Shown in pieces: positions 1 through 10,063 of a stretch of 64,000 nucleotides of DNA. The stretch comes from Candidatus Thalassolituus haligoni (GTDB taxonomy: Bacteria > Pseudomonadota > Gammaproteobacteria > Pseudomonadales > Oceanobacteraceae): the NCBI RefSeq assembly GCF_041222825.1, contig NZ_CP139482.1:3601501-3665500 (forward strand). The letters are read 5' to 3'. Under the pieces are notes generated by a model, which had not been told where the DNA came from, made no database searches, and worked only from the letters and a program-made list of their open reading frames with translations. Within the stretch, counting starts at the first letter, position 1. Every line of letters begins with the position of its first letter. The position numbers were made by a program, and so were the translations under genes.

Positions 1-231
1 TTCCATCGGCTTGTCGGCGTTGGCAACCATCAGGTGCTGCAGCTCGAAGCCCAGCGGCGACAAGGTCAGAGATACATTATCAACACTGACCTTGGCACCG
101 GCCGCCTTGCTGCCGACACTTTCGATGGCCATTTTGACCAGCGGCCCGGCTGCCAGTAAAAAAAATGCGGCCAACAGCGCCACGACAGCAGCAAAGCCTA
201 TCAGTCCAGACCAGCGAATCCATTTCAACAT
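1..231 (-). CDS. TIGR03545 family protein, N-terminal part (cut by window edge)
   Basis: Seventy-seven codons are visible, starting at ATG 231; the rest lies beyond the window. Residues 8-30 form one hydrophobic anchor, followed by an AsmA-like start (a short amphipathic stretch, then a segment resembling VDNVSLTLSPLGFEL) that would sit in the periplasm. It lies 5 nt downstream of a TIGR03546 family gene on the same strand. These two families are known as a conserved gene pair, which is the main reason for the call. The function of the pair is not established. Without the C-terminal part the assignment rests on this N-terminus and the neighbour. Confidence 0.7.
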   Translation of the reverse strand, partial: MLKWIRWSGLIGFAAVVALLAAFFLLAAGPLVKMAIESVGSKAAGAKVSVDNVSLTLSPLGFELQHLMVANADKPME

Positions 232-236
232 GTCCG

Positions 237-743
237 TTACCCCGCCACTGACTGGTAGATGGAATAAAACTTCGACGCTTTCAGCGCCTGCACGATTTTG
301 AGTTTGTTAACCCAGGCCATCACCTTGCTGCGGTACTGTTTGATCAATACCTGCATCACCGCAAACAGCGGGGCCATGCTCACCAGTGCAATAACAAATC
401 CGCCCAGGGTGAGGGTGTGGTTAAAGCCCATCAGACGCCAGAAGTCGCTCTGATAGAGTGACGTCCAGGTGTCAATCAGCGCCGGATTGGCCAGCAAACT
501 CTCACCCAGCCGCACCGACAGCGGATCGATCAGCATGGCCAATAAAGAGAACAGCGCCAGGCCAAACAGGAAACTGGCGATATTGGTACGAATCAGTAAC
601 ACCAGTAATAAAATCAGCAAATTATGCAGTCCCCAGAAGGGGGTCAGCGCTACAGGTAATGACAGACAAAGCGCCAGAGAAATTTGCCAGGGGGCGGTTT
701 CTGAATTCAGAGCTTTCAGCAGATTGGCCAACATACTCAACAT
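237..743 (-). CDS. TIGR03546 family inner-membrane protein
   Basis: A 168-aa protein with at least three hydrophobic membrane segments (about residues 18-38, 42-70 and 105-132), related to the DUF2062-type small membrane proteins. ATG 743 is preceded by AAGGA at a good distance. It is followed after 5 nt by a TIGR03545-like gene, the usual arrangement for these two families, so they probably form one transcription unit and a membrane complex. Biochemical function is unknown; the name only reflects family membership inferred from length, topology and context. Confidence 0.75.
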   Translation of the reverse strand: MLSMLANLLKALNSETAPWQISLALCLSLPVALTPFWGLHNLLILLLVLLIRTNIASFLFGLALFSLLAMLIDPLSVRLGESLLANPALIDTWTSLYQSDFWRLMGFNHTLTLGGFVIALVSMAPLFAVMQVLIKQYRSKVMAWVNKLKIVQALKASKFYSIYQSVAG

Positions 744-810
744 AAGCAGTTCCTTGCAGCATGTGCGGGTACAGATACAGGAAAGAGAGGTGCGCGTATT
801 GCTGCGCCAA

Positions 811-847
811 TATAAAACCGGGCGGAGGATAAATCCACCGCCCGGTT
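811..847 (-). terminator. Rho-independent terminator of the RND efflux operon
   Basis: On the minus strand an inverted repeat with 15-nt arms and a 2-nt centre (816-847; arms AACCGGGCGG-x-GGAT, one mismatch) is followed by TTTTATATT. It lies 57 nt after the permease stop codon, so it should end the adaptor-permease transcript and insulate the TIGR03546/TIGR03545 genes. Confidence 0.8.
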
Positions 848-903
848 CCGGGGTTGCCTGTTGACAGGTAGTTACAGGCTATAAGACATGTTACAGCACA
901 GGA

Positions 904-3900
904 TCAGGTGGTTTTCTTGTTACCACTCAGCCATTCGGTCAACTTGATCACCAGTACGTAAAAGACCGGTACAAAGAAGATCGCCAGGAAGGTGGCACTG
1001 AGCATGCCACCAATCACGCCGGTACCAATTGCCTGACGGCTCGCCGCTCCGGCACCTGTACTGATTGCCAGTGGCAATACCCCCAGTATGAATGCCATTG
1101 AGGTCATGATAATCGGACGTAAACGCAAGCGTGCTGCTTCTATCGCAGCGGCAACCAGCGGTTTTCCTTCTTCATGCAGCGCCTTGGCAAACTCCACAAT
1201 CAGAATGGCGTTCTTGGCCGACAGACCAATGGTCGTCAGCAAGCCGACCTGGAAGTACACGTCATTGGCCAGATCCCGGCTGTACGTTGCCAGCAATGCA
1301 CCCAACACCCCCAGAGGGACGACCAGAATGACCGCAAAGGGAACAGACCAGCTTTCGTACAGAGCCGCCAGGCAGAGGAACACCACCAGCAATGACAGCG
1401 CATACAGCATCGGAGCCTGCGACCCTGCCATACGCTCCTGATAGGACATGCCGGTCCATTCAATACCTACACCCGGAGGCAACTTGGCGACAATCTCTTC
1501 AATCGCTGCCATCGCGTCACCGGTACTCATACCCGGTGCCGACTCACCCTGAATATTGACTGCAGGCACGCCGTTGTAGCGTTCCAGACGCGGCGAGCCG
1601 TAGTCCCAGTGAGTGGTTGCGAATGAGCTGAAGGGTACCATTTCGCCTTTGTTATTACGGACGTACCACTTGTTCAGGTCACCCGGTAACATACGCGCCG
1701 GAGCATCTGCCTGGATGTAAACCTTTTTCACCCGGCCCCGATCCAGGAAGTCGTTAACATACGCCGACCCCCAGGCGGTGCTGAGCGTACTGTTCACATC
1801 ACTGACGCTAAGCCCCAGGGTTTTAACTTTTTCATAGTCGATATCAATACGGAACACCGGCACATCTTCCATGCCATTCGGCCGTACACGTACCAAACGC
1901 GGATCTTGCGCCGCCATCCCCAGCAACATATTGCGGGCTTGAACCAGCTTGTCATGGCCAATATTGCCACGATCCTGCAGCATGACGTTGAAACCGGTTG
2001 CCGTACCCAATTCGATGATCGGCGGCAGGTTGATGGGATAAATCACCGCATCTTTCACCTGACTCAAGGCACCCCAGGCTCGACCAATAATGGCACCAAC
2101 TGACTGATCCGGCGATTGACGCTCATCCCATGGTTTCAGACTGACAAACGCCAGGCCCTGGTTCTGGCCCTGGCCGGTGAAGCTGAAGCCGGAGACGGTA
2201 AACACGGAAGCAACCGAGGGTTCGTTCATGTAGTGCTCGGTAAGCTTATCCATCACTTCATAGTTGCGTTCCATCGTGGCACCAGCCGGTAGCATCGCCA
2301 GGTTCAGCAACACGCCCTGATCTTCTTCCGGCAGGAACGACGCTGGCAAACGCACATAAAGTACCGCCATAACCACCAGCAAGCCGCCATACACCAGCAC
2401 CATACGAATCGGGCTACGCAAGGTTCTCGAAACGCCGCCTTCGTATTTATCCGTCGCCTTGCCGAACAAACGGTTAAACAGGCCAAAGAAACCGGATTCA
2501 CCATGCCCATGTTTATGGGGTCGCAACAAGGTAGCGCACAATGCCGGGGTTAACGTCAGGGCCACAAACACCGACAACGCCATCGCCGATACAATGGTTA
2601 ACGAAAACTGGCGATAAATAGCCCCGGTCGAGCCAGACATAAAGGCCATAGGGACAAATACCGCCGACAACACCAATGCAATACCGATCAGGGCATTGGT
2701 TATCTGCTGCATGGAGCGTTTGGTCGCTTCCTTCGGCGACAAGCCTTCTTCTTCCATCACCCGCTCGACGTTTTCGACCACCACAATGGCGTCATCCACC
2801 AACAAGCCAATGGCCAGCACCAGACCAAACATGGTCAGCGTATTAATGCTGTACCCCGCAATCGCCATGATGCCAAACGTACCCAGCAGTACCACAGGTA
2901 CGGCAATGGTTGGAATCAGCGTGGCACGGAATTTCCCCAGAAACAGGAACATCACCAGGAACACCAGTACGATGGCTTCAACCAGGGTGTGAGCAACTTC
3001 CTCAATCGATAGTTTCACAAATGGCGTGGTGTCGTATGGGTAAACAATCTCCAGCCCCTGGGGGAAGAATGGTTCCAGTTCGGCCAGACGCTTGCGTACT
3101 GCTTCGGCGGTATCCAGTGCATTGGCACCACTGGCCAGCTGAATACCCAGACCGGTTGCCGGCTTGCCATTGTAGCGACTGTCGACAGAATAGCTTTCAG
3201 CCCCCAGCTCAACCCTGGCGATGTCTTTGACGCGTATCTGGGAGCCATCCTGATTCACCTTGATCAGAATATTTTCAAACTCTTCCACGCTTTCCATACG
3301 CGTCTGGGCAATGATGGAAGCATTCATCTGCTGGTTGGCAACAGCTGGCAAGCCACCCAGTTCACCGGCCGGAAACTGGCTATTCTGCTCGGATACCGCC
3401 TGGCGTACTTCCAGCGGAGTCAGACCATAAGCCGTCAGTTTTTCAGGCTGCAGCCAGATACGCATGGAGTACTGGGCACCAAAGACGGTGATGCCACCAA
3501 CACCTTGAACCCGAGACAGCGGGTCTTTCAATTGGGCAATACCGTAGTCCGCCAGATCGCTTTTGGTCAGGGTTCCATCACTGGACACCAAACCAATCAC
3601 CATCAGAAAGCCGGTACGGCCCTTGCTCACCGCAACACCCTGGCGCTGCACTTCTTCTGGCAACAGCGGTTCCGCTTGCGATAACTTGTTCTGCACCTGA
3701 ACCTGGGCAATATCCGGATCCATACCCGCCGCAAACGTCAGCGTAATGGTCGCACGACCAGAACTGCTGCTGTTAGACGACATATACAGCAAGCCATCCA
3801 GCCCGGTCATATTCTGTTCAATCACCTGGGTAACACTGTCTTCCAGCGTCTGTGCCGAGGCACCAGGATAGGTTGCTTCAATACTGACCGACGGCGGCGC

Positions 3901-4014
3901 AATGGTCGGGTATTGCTGGATAGGCAGGTTCACCACTGCCAGTCCACCCGCCACCATAATCATGATGGCAAGTACCCAGGCAAAGATGGGCCTGTCGATA
4001 AAAAATCGGGCCAT
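904..4014 (-). CDS. Multidrug efflux RND permease, AcrB/MexB (HAE1) type
   Basis: A 1036-aa inner-membrane proton/drug antiporter of the hydrophobe/amphiphile efflux family. It begins [17 protein letters not shown], as AcrB-like pumps do, and has the expected two halves of one membrane helix, a large porter loop and five helices. The proton-relay Asp-Asp pair is present in [14 protein letters not shown] near residue 407, and the GxxxGxxLxxR-type and [11 protein letters not shown] motifs are present in the second half. Length is normal for the family. It is the second gene of a two-gene operon, 13 nt after the adaptor gene, and ends shortly before a strong terminator. No outer-membrane channel gene is adjacent, so it presumably uses a TolC-like protein encoded elsewhere. 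Substrates cannot be read from the sequence. Confidence 0.95.
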   Translation of the reverse strand: MARFFIDRPIFAWVLAIMIMVAGGLAVVNLPIQQYPTIAPPSVSIEATYPGASAQTLEDSVTQVIEQNMTGLDGLLYMSSNSSSSGRATITLTFAAGMDPDIAQVQVQNKLSQAEPLLPEEVQRQGVAVSKGRTGFLMVIGLVSSDGTLTKSDLADYGIAQLKDPLSRVQGVGGITVFGAQYSMRIWLQPEKLTAYGLTPLEVRQAVSEQNSQFPAGELGGLPAVANQQMNASIIAQTRMESVEEFENILIKVNQDGSQIRVKDIARVELGAESYSVDSRYNGKPATGLGIQLASGANALDTAEAVRKRLAELEPFFPQGLEIVYPYDTTPFVKLSIEEVAHTLVEAIVLVFLVMFLFLGKFRATLIPTIAVPVVLLGTFGIMAIAGYSINTLTMFGLVLAIGLLVDDAIVVVENVERVMEEEGLSPKEATKRSMQQITNALIGIALVLSAVFVPMAFMSGSTGAIYRQFSLTIVSAMALSVFVALTLTPALCATLLRPHKHGHGESGFFGLFNRLFGKATDKYEGGVSRTLRSPIRMVLVYGGLLVVMAVLYVRLPASFLPEEDQGVLLNLAMLPAGATMERNYEVMDKLTEHYMNEPSVASVFTVSGFSFTGQGQNQGLAFVSLKPWDERQSPDQSVGAIIGRAWGALSQVKDAVIYPINLPPIIELGTATGFNVMLQDRGNIGHDKLVQARNMLLGMAAQDPRLVRVRPNGMEDVPVFRIDIDYEKVKTLGLSVSDVNSTLSTAWGSAYVNDFLDRGRVKKVYIQADAPARMLPGDLNKWYVRNNKGEMVPFSSFATTHWDYGSPRLERYNGVPAVNIQGESAPGMSTGDAMAAIEEIVAKLPPGVGIEWTGMSYQERMAGSQAPMLYALSLLVVFLCLAALYESWSVPFAVILVVPLGVLGALLATYSRDLANDVYFQVGLLTTIGLSAKNAILIVEFAKALHEEGKPLVAAAIEAARLRLRPIIMTSMAFILGVLPLAISTGAGAASRQAIGTGVIGGMLSATFLAIFFVPVFYVLVIKLTEWLSGNKKTT

Positions 4015-4027
4015 AATCCGCTACTCC

Positions 4028-5170
4028 TTATTGCTCTGCCGAGACATTAATGAGATGCGGGGCAACGGTTGCACCTGCTCGAATCTTCTGTAATCCGGCA
4101 ACGACAACCTGTTCACCAACCTGCAAACCGGAACTGACCAGCCACTGATCGCCTACCGCACGGGTGACGACCACCGGACGCGGCTGCACCACATTGTCTG
4201 CTCCAACCACCATCACGGTTGTGGTGCTGTCTGGATTGCGGGATACCGCTTTTTGCGGCACCAAAATGGCATTTTCGACCCGATCGTGAGCGATATTGGC
4301 CCGTACAAACATGCCAGGTAATAACAATCCGTTCTTGTTATCGAACAGGGTACGAATGTTCACTGTGCCGGTACCCTGGTCAACGCCCACATCGGTAAAC
4401 TGGATTTTGCCGGTTTCGCTATAGGTCGATCCATCCTGCAACGTCAAGGAGACGTCCAGTGACGATGCCGAAGACTTCATACCCATAATCTTGACGGCCG
4501 GGCTTTGAACGTCGACATAAATCGGAGAAATCTGGCGAATCACCGTCAATGCCCCTTCTTGCTGAGCAGAAACCAACGCGCCTTCGGTAATACTGGAGCG
4601 CGAAATCACACCGGAAATCGGAGCGGTAATTTTGGTATAACCCAGGTTGATTTCGGCACTGCGAACGGCCGCTTCCGCCAGTTTGATCTGCGCTTCGGAC
4701 TGTTTCCAGCTTGCCTGTGAATCATCCACATCCTGGCGGCTGATGGCAGAAGTACGGGACAATTCCTTGTAGCGCTCTGCTTTCAGTCGTGCACTGTAAG
4801 CATTGGCTTCCGCCACCGCCAACTGCGCGCGCGCACTGGATAGTTCGGCTTCATAAAGAGTTGAGTCAATCTGGTAAAGCTTGTCACCCGCCTTGACCTT
4901 GGCACCTTCATTAAAAAAGCGCTTGAGAATAATACCGGTTACCTGGGGGCGTATTTCAGCGACCCGATAGGCAGTTACTCGCCCGGCCAAGGTATCGGCC
5001 AGTTCAAATGACTGTGGTGCAAGCTGAACGACGTCCACCCCGGTGGGTGGCATTTGCTTAGCCGCCGGTGCCGCCTGCTGCTCTTTTTCCTGACAGGCAC
5101 TGAGGGTTAAAACCAATGCGGCCAAAAGCGGGAGTTTGAGGTAACCCGAACCTGCCTGATGTCTTCTCAT
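4028..5170 (-). CDS. RND efflux periplasmic adaptor lipoprotein, AcrA/MexA type
   Basis: A 380-aa membrane-fusion protein linking the RND permease to an outer-membrane channel. ATG 5170 is chosen because GAGGACAG precedes it and a lipoprotein signal follows: an Arg/Lys-rich start, hydrophobic residues 13-24 and lipobox LSAC with Cys 26. An in-frame upstream extension of 19 codons has no signal logic. The body shows the lipoyl half-motif (RPQVTGIILKRFFNEGAKVKAGD), an alpha-hairpin rich in Ala/Glu/Lys, and the second lipoyl half (APISGVISRSSITEGALV). It is first in the operon with the permease 13 nt downstream. No TetR-type repressor gene is adjacent. Confidence 0.94.
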   Translation of the reverse strand: MRRHQAGSGYLKLPLLAALVLTLSACQEKEQQAAPAAKQMPPTGVDVVQLAPQSFELADTLAGRVTAYRVAEIRPQVTGIILKRFFNEGAKVKAGDKLYQIDSTLYEAELSSARAQLAVAEANAYSARLKAERYKELSRTSAISRQDVDDSQASWKQSEAQIKLAEAAVRSAEINLGYTKITAPISGVISRSSITEGALVSAQQEGALTVIRQISPIYVDVQSPAVKIMGMKSSASSLDVSLTLQDGSTYSETGKIQFTDVGVDQGTGTVNIRTLFDNKNGLLLPGMFVRANIAHDRVENAILVPQKAVSRNPDSTTTVMVVGADNVVQPRPVVVTRAVGDQWLVSSGLQVGEQVVVAGLQKIRAGATVAPHLINVSAEQ

Positions 5171-5415
5171 ACTGTCCTCTTGTATAAGCGAAACCGATGC
5201 TTGCCAGTGCTGGTTGATCATCCACAAGGCTCTGAATCAAGCCGGATGCGCAACCCAACCGCTGGTTAGCACAGATATATTTTCTGAATTGCGGCATTCT
5301 GGTGTAGCCCGGATGAAATGACTAGGGCATGCAAACGGAATGAATTGTTGGTATCAGAGCAATAGTTCTTGATAGCGACAATATTCTCATCCCGATTCAC
5401 TCAGAGTAGCCCGGT

Positions 5416-5934
5416 TTAATGGCAATATTCCCTGATCTTGTCGCGATAGGTATTTTTTTTATCGCGCTTTTTAACGGCATAGTTGATATCAGAGGTAAGG
5501 GATTTACTCGTATTCCGGTAAAGACGGCGGTATTTTTCACAGCGCTGCTGCTGTAATGCCTTGCGTTTTTGCTCCGCCGCTACACGGGCTGCCCGGGCCG
5601 CTTTTGACGCGGATCCAGACGATGTCGAGCTGGAAGAGGAGGATGACAAACCCCGCTTGTGCTCCGGTGCACTGGTGTATTCCGATATGGGTTGCAGTTC
5701 AACCTTGCTGGCGTCAATACCTGCGCTGGGGGGCGGTTCATCAGAGAAATGCAGACGCCCATTGTCATCACGCCACTGATAGATTTCCGCCTGGGTGTTG
5801 CCGCCCCAAGCCAGCACAATCAACAGTAATAACGCCAGTGCCAGGTGATACAAAGACCACTGATAACCATCTTTATCTTTATCTGGCACCGGGCATTCGG
5901 TATCGGCTGATATACATTTGTTGTCTGGAGCCAT
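5416..5934 (-). CDS. DUF4124 domain-containing membrane-anchored protein
   Basis: A 172-aa protein with a charged N-terminal stretch, one hydrophobic segment (about residues 28-47, ending near TQAE) and then a DUF4124 signature (IYQWRDDNGRLHFSDEPP). A Ser-rich linker (about 95-110) and a basic coiled-coil-like tail rich in Arg/Lys/Gln follow. ATG 5934 has AAGGAGG upstream. DUF4124 proteins are exported and common in gammaproteobacteria, but their role is unknown. The N-terminus before the hydrophobic segment is long for a signal peptide, so the protein may stay anchored in the inner membrane. It stands alone between the efflux operon and recJ. Confidence 0.8.
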   Translation of the reverse strand: MAPDNKCISADTECPVPDKDKDGYQWSLYHLALALLLLIVLAWGGNTQAEIYQWRDDNGRLHFSDEPPPSAGIDASKVELQPISEYTSAPEHKRGLSSSSSSSTSSGSASKAARAARVAAEQKRKALQQQRCEKYRRLYRNTSKSLTSDINYAVKKRDKKNTYRDKIREYCH

Positions 5935-5987
5935 CCTGGCCCTCCTTGCCGTTATAAAGCGGAAACATTCCTTATCCGTTCACGGAT

Positions 5988-7715
5988 TCACACAACTGCT
6001 GACAAATGACTCACCAGCAACTGTACACTCTGCCGCCCGCGAAACTCATTCACATCCAGCTGATAAACCATATCCACCTGAGCAGCCGATGATGGCCACT
6101 GCCCGAGGTCGACATTAAAGCAAATCGCATCCAGTAATACACCGCCGCTCTCGGGCTGCACCAGCATTTTGAGATGTTTGTCACCGACAATTCGCTGTTG
6201 CAGCAAACGGAACCGGCCGCTAAAACCAGGGGGAGGAAATCCCTGCCCCCATGGCCCGGCCCAGCGTAACTGTTCCGCCAGCTCCAGAGTAAAATCAGTG
6301 GCTTCCAGCTCACCATCCACATCGGTACGTTCAGCCAGATCTTCTGCGCCGAGTAACTGCTGGCAAATATCGGCAAATGCCTGAACAAAGGTGTCAAAAC
6401 CACCGGCTACCAGTGTCAGGCCCGCTGCCATGGCATGACCACCAAACTTGACCATCAACTGCGGATGGCGTTTGTGCAACAGATCCAGCGCGTCACGCAT
6501 ATGCAACCCGGCAATTGAACGCGCCGAGCCTTTTAATTCGCCCGTATCGGACAATGCAAAAGCAATCACCGGGCGATGAATTTTCTCTTTCACCCGCGAC
6601 GCCAATATTCCGATCACACCCTGATGCCAGTCTCGGTGAAACAGACACACTCCGGCGGGGAACGCCTGACCCGTATCCAATACTGCCAGAAAACGCTCGG
6701 CATCAGCGGCCATCGCTGCTTCAATCTGGCGCCGGTCGCGATTCAGTTCATCCAGCTGCAGCGCCATTTGTAATGCCAGCGCCGGGTCATCACACAGCAA
6801 GCACTCAATACCCAACGCCATATCATCGAGACGCCCGGCAGCATTCAAGCGCGGGCCAACAGCGAAACCAAAATCGGCCGATACCACACGGGTCGAGGTT
6901 TTCCCTGCCACTTGTAACAACGCCTGAATACCCGCTACCGTGCGCCCGGCACGAATACGCCGCAAGCCCTGCTCAACCAGAATCCGGTTATTAAAATCCA
7001 GAGGCACCACATCGGCGACCGTTGCCAACGCCACCAGATCGAGTAACTCAACCAGGTTCGGCGCTGCGATCGCAGCCGAGGTAAAATAGCCGACTTCCAG
7101 CAACCGCGCCTTGAGTGCCAGCATCAGATAAAAAACAACCGTACACCCGCAGGCAGCCTTGCTGGGGAATACACAACCGGGCTGGTTCGGATTCACAATT
7201 GCCGCCGCATTCGGCAGCTGCTCGGCGGGTAAATGGTGATCGGTTACCAGCACCGGAATACCTTTTGCCGCTGCCGCTGCCACTCCCGCCATGGCCGCAA
7301 TGCCATTATCGACGGTCATGATCAAATCCGGACGTCTGCTAACCGCGACCTCCACCAACTCCGGTGTCAGGCCGTAGCCAAAATCAAAGCGGTTGGGAAC
7401 CAGATAGTCAATCGAGGTGGCTCCCATCAAGCGCAGGGCGCGAATCGCCAGCGCCGTGCTGGTCGCGCCATCAACATCAAAATCGCCAACAATCAGTAAT
7501 CGCTGATTCTGCTGAACAACCTGCACCAGCAAATTCACCGCCTGCTGCACCCCTTTCATTGAGTGATAGGGCAACAACTGCTGCAGCGACAACCGCGTTT
7601 GCTCGGCTGTTGTTACCCCTCGGGCAGCATATACCCGCTGCAATACAGGTGATATTTGCTCTGACGGCCCTGCTTGCCATGCGGCTGGCAACACCCGTTG
7701 TACGACTCGACCCAT
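5988..7715 (-). CDS. recJ: Single-stranded-DNA-specific exonuclease RecJ
   Basis: A 575-aa 5'-3' exonuclease acting on single-stranded DNA in RecFOR recombination, base-excision repair and mismatch repair. Metal-binding DHH-family motifs are visible in order: GDFDVDG (residues 77-83), TVDNGI (134-139) and TDHH (158-161). The DHHA1 region (VKFGGHAMAAGLTL) and the C-terminal OB-fold region follow. Length matches the family. The gene is alone on its transcript side; a LigE-type ligase gene lies about 50 nt upstream on the same strand and may be co-transcribed. Confidence 0.96.
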   Translation of the reverse strand: MGRVVQRVLPAAWQAGPSEQISPVLQRVYAARGVTTAEQTRLSLQQLLPYHSMKGVQQAVNLLVQVVQQNQRLLIVGDFDVDGATSTALAIRALRLMGATSIDYLVPNRFDFGYGLTPELVEVAVSRRPDLIMTVDNGIAAMAGVAAAAAKGIPVLVTDHHLPAEQLPNAAAIVNPNQPGCVFPSKAACGCTVVFYLMLALKARLLEVGYFTSAAIAAPNLVELLDLVALATVADVVPLDFNNRILVEQGLRRIRAGRTVAGIQALLQVAGKTSTRVVSADFGFAVGPRLNAAGRLDDMALGIECLLCDDPALALQMALQLDELNRDRRQIEAAMAADAERFLAVLDTGQAFPAGVCLFHRDWHQGVIGILASRVKEKIHRPVIAFALSDTGELKGSARSIAGLHMRDALDLLHKRHPQLMVKFGGHAMAAGLTLVAGGFDTFVQAFADICQQLLGAEDLAERTDVDGELEATDFTLELAEQLRWAGPWGQGFPPPGFSGRFRLLQQRIVGDKHLKMLVQPESGGVLLDAICFNVDLGQWPSSAAQVDMVYQLDVNEFRGRQSVQLLVSHLSAVV

Positions 7716-7763
7716 AAACTGCTCATCGTTAAATTCGTCAGTCTACCACCATCGGCTCCGCGC

Positions 7764-8612
7764 TTATTCCTCTGGACGCACCCGAACAAAGCGGGCAAAG
7801 CGTGGTAGCCCATTGGCGGTATAACCGTTAAAGGCATAGCTAACCCGGTCTCCACGGGGAGGGGGGTTCTTGCGTAACGCATCTGTCAGGCCGGAGCCAA
7901 GACGAATTTCTCGACCATCATCGGTTAATACCCGCAGTGCACCGGTCATACCCAAGTATTTACCCTTGCCCGGCACGTAGCCGATCACAGTACCTTCCGC
8001 ATCCTGCAAGGGTTTGTATTTAAGCAAATCATCGCTCCGCCGGGCCTGATAAAGCGATTGACGACGCTTGAGCATCAAGCCTTCCCCGCCCTCAGCCAGC
8101 ACACTGTCGAGCCTGGCCAACAAGGCGGTCTGATCATTAACCGTTTGCTGCCTGACCACATCGACACAGGGCGAATTCAGCTCCTCTACCAGGGTTTTGA
8201 GTAACCAGTAGCGATCCGTAAACGTCACCGGACTGTCAGGTAAATCAAACGCCATAAAGCGTACTCCCTGCCAGGCCTCATCCTGCGGCTTGATAGCACG
8301 AACCAACAGACTGACCCGTTCAAAAGAACCGCGCCCTGCCCACAGTTCGCCATCCAGGGGCAACTCCGGCAGTTGCGCCAGAAACCAGGCCGGTGCATGA
8401 ATCTGCAAACCACTGCGACTGAGCAGTTGCTTGCCATTCCAGTAGGCCCGAACACCATCCAGCTTTTCGCTAACCAGATAGGCCGACGGGTCAAGGGACT
8501 CACGCCAGACTTTTGCCAGCATCAAAGGGGGGGAATAATCACCAGACGCCATAACCGGAACAACACACAGTACAAACGCCAGAACCAGAGTAAACAGCCA
8601 GATAATTTCCAT
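7764..8612 (-). CDS. Periplasmic ATP-dependent DNA ligase, LigE type
   Basis: A 282-aa minimal ATP-dependent DNA ligase. Residues 1-23 form a signal peptide (hydrophobic core, then PVMAS), so the enzyme is probably exported to the periplasm, as known for the Lig E group. The nucleotidyltransferase motifs are clear: motif I SEKLDGVRAYW with adenylated Lys 50, the DGELW motif, motif IV EGLMLKR and motif V LLKYKP. A short OB domain ends the protein and no extra DNA-binding domain is present. AAGGAGG precedes ATG 8612. It lies directly upstream of recJ on the same strand. Family knowledge suggests a role in joining nicked extracellular or incoming DNA; this is inference. Confidence 0.92.
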   Translation of the reverse strand: MEIIWLFTLVLAFVLCVVPVMASGDYSPPLMLAKVWRESLDPSAYLVSEKLDGVRAYWNGKQLLSRSGLQIHAPAWFLAQLPELPLDGELWAGRGSFERVSLLVRAIKPQDEAWQGVRFMAFDLPDSPVTFTDRYWLLKTLVEELNSPCVDVVRQQTVNDQTALLARLDSVLAEGGEGLMLKRRQSLYQARRSDDLLKYKPLQDAEGTVIGYVPGKGKYLGMTGALRVLTDDGREIRLGSGLTDALRKNPPPRGDRVSYAFNGYTANGLPRFARFVRVRPEE

Positions 8613-8811
8613 ATCAGCCTCCTTGCCGCATCCAATAGCTTTACAATTTTTACAATCAAGACGATAAGCAGAGCAACAGCTTGCCCGTAATTAACAGTAC
8701 CGTTTTATCCAACAACGTCAATGTTTACGAGAATCCGGGATAACAGAATCACTTGACAGCTGACACACCGGTTTCCCATTCTTGTACAACTTTTCATCGG
8801 TGGGAGTTGTT

Positions 8812-9237
8812 ATGGCATTTTATCTGCTTGGCCTGGGCAGCAATCTAAACCCGGATGAGCACTTGCCACTGGCACGACAGGCACTGCTTCAGCACTTTGA
8901 GCTGCTGGCGACCTCTCCCGAGCTGGAAACTGCGCCAGTGGGTGATACCTTTCAATACCCCTTCAAAAATCAGCTGGCGGTAATCAGTACTGGCCTGGGC
9001 GCCACTCGGGTCAAGGAAATATTACTGGAAATCGAACGCACGTTAGGACGCGAAGCCAAATCCCCTGCTCGCAAACTCAAGGATCGCACCATCGACCTGG
9101 ACATTCTCGCCGAAGGCAGTGCTGCGCCCGAGTGTCTTAACCAGATCCTCGACGAGAGCTACTATCGCCGGGTGCAGCAAATCTGGCAGCCAGTACTGAC
9201 CCATGACACCACACATCAATCCGTACTAAAGGTCTGA
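8812..9237 (+). CDS. folK: FolK-like 6-hydroxymethyl-dihydropterin pyrophosphokinase (variant)
   Basis: A 141-aa HPPK-family protein that transfers pyrophosphate from ATP to 6-hydroxymethyl-7,8-dihydropterin in folate synthesis. The start GLGSNL, the ETAPVGDTFQYPFKNQ region and the DRTIDLDIL signature with two catalytic aspartates are present. The usual RWGPR segment before that signature is replaced by ARKLKDR, and the protein is short, so it is a divergent paralogue. ATG 8812 is chosen for the GGGAG ribosome site and the immediate match to family N-termini. Its 3' end overlaps the 3' end of folM by 22 bp, which links it to pterin metabolism. It may not be the essential housekeeping FolK. 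Confidence 0.82.
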   Translation: MAFYLLGLGSNLNPDEHLPLARQALLQHFELLATSPELETAPVGDTFQYPFKNQLAVISTGLGATRVKEILLEIERTLGREAKSPARKLKDRTIDLDILAEGSAAPECLNQILDESYYRRVQQIWQPVLTHDTTHQSVLKV

Positions 9238-9944
9238 TCGTAACGATTGGCGACAAAACGACCGCCGTCCACCCGCATCACCGACCCGGTCACTGCCTCG
9301 TTATCCAACAGATAATCACATGCCTTGACGATGGCACCATAGCCCAGTTCATGCGGCACCAGAGATTGTGACAATACCCGCTGCCGATAGGCATCATCAT
9401 GATCCGGTAAAAACTGGATCGGCCCCGGCTGAATCACATTGACCCGCACCCGACCTGCCAGACGCTGCGCCATGCTTAAGGCCCAATTTTGCAATCCCGC
9501 CTTGCTGGAGCAGTACGCACTGAAACGTTGATTGGGAAGATCGGCATAAATATCGGCAAGTACCACCATCGCAGCTCCCGCGTTCCAGTGATGCTCCAGA
9601 CACTGGGTAATCAAGGCCGGAGCCACAACATGAACATTCAGATGCGCCGTCAGATGCGCCGCCTGCTCTGCCGGGGTATGGCCGCCAGCGGCATCCGGAA
9701 CAAAACAGGAAGCATTATGAATCACCGCATCAAATGCTGGCTGATGCTGCAACTGCTGGCATAACCGCAAGGTATCCGCAGTGTCTGCGAGATTGGCTTG
9801 CAACAAGGACAAACTGTCATGATCCGGTAGCTCGCTGACCGTATTATAGTGGCCGACCACCTGCCAGTCCTGCTGCAAAAAATGCAACGCCAGCACCTTG
9901 CCCAATCGCCGCCCTGCCCCGGTAATCAGTATCCGTTTCGACAT
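9216..9944 (-). CDS. folM: Dihydromonapterin reductase FolM (SDR family)
   Basis: A 242-aa short-chain dehydrogenase/reductase. The cofactor motif TGAGRRLG (residues 8-15) has the two arginines typical of NADPH-using pteridine reductases, the NAS motif is present, and the catalytic Tyr/Lys pair lies in AYCSSKAG. FolM reduces dihydromonapterin to tetrahydromonapterin, a cofactor for phenylalanine hydroxylase, and has weak dihydrofolate reductase activity. ATG 9944 is chosen because the Rossmann strand starts right after it; an in-frame extension upstream lacks homology. The gene converges on the folK-like gene and overlaps it by 22 bp. Confidence 0.88.
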   Translation of the reverse strand: MSKRILITGAGRRLGKVLALHFLQQDWQVVGHYNTVSELPDHDSLSLLQANLADTADTLRLCQQLQHQPAFDAVIHNASCFVPDAAGGHTPAEQAAHLTAHLNVHVVAPALITQCLEHHWNAGAAMVVLADIYADLPNQRFSAYCSSKAGLQNWALSMAQRLAGRVRVNVIQPGPIQFLPDHDDAYRQRVLSQSLVPHELGYGAIVKACDYLLDNEAVTGSVMRVDGGRFVANRYDQTFSTD

Positions 9945-10063
9945 ACAACACAACCCCCTTGCACAAGTGCCACCCAGCTTAGCGGCTTTGAAAACAGAGA
10001 CAAAGGAGAGAACCATATATCGGGCGGCCCTTACCTGGTCATCGGTATACATGACCAAATACA

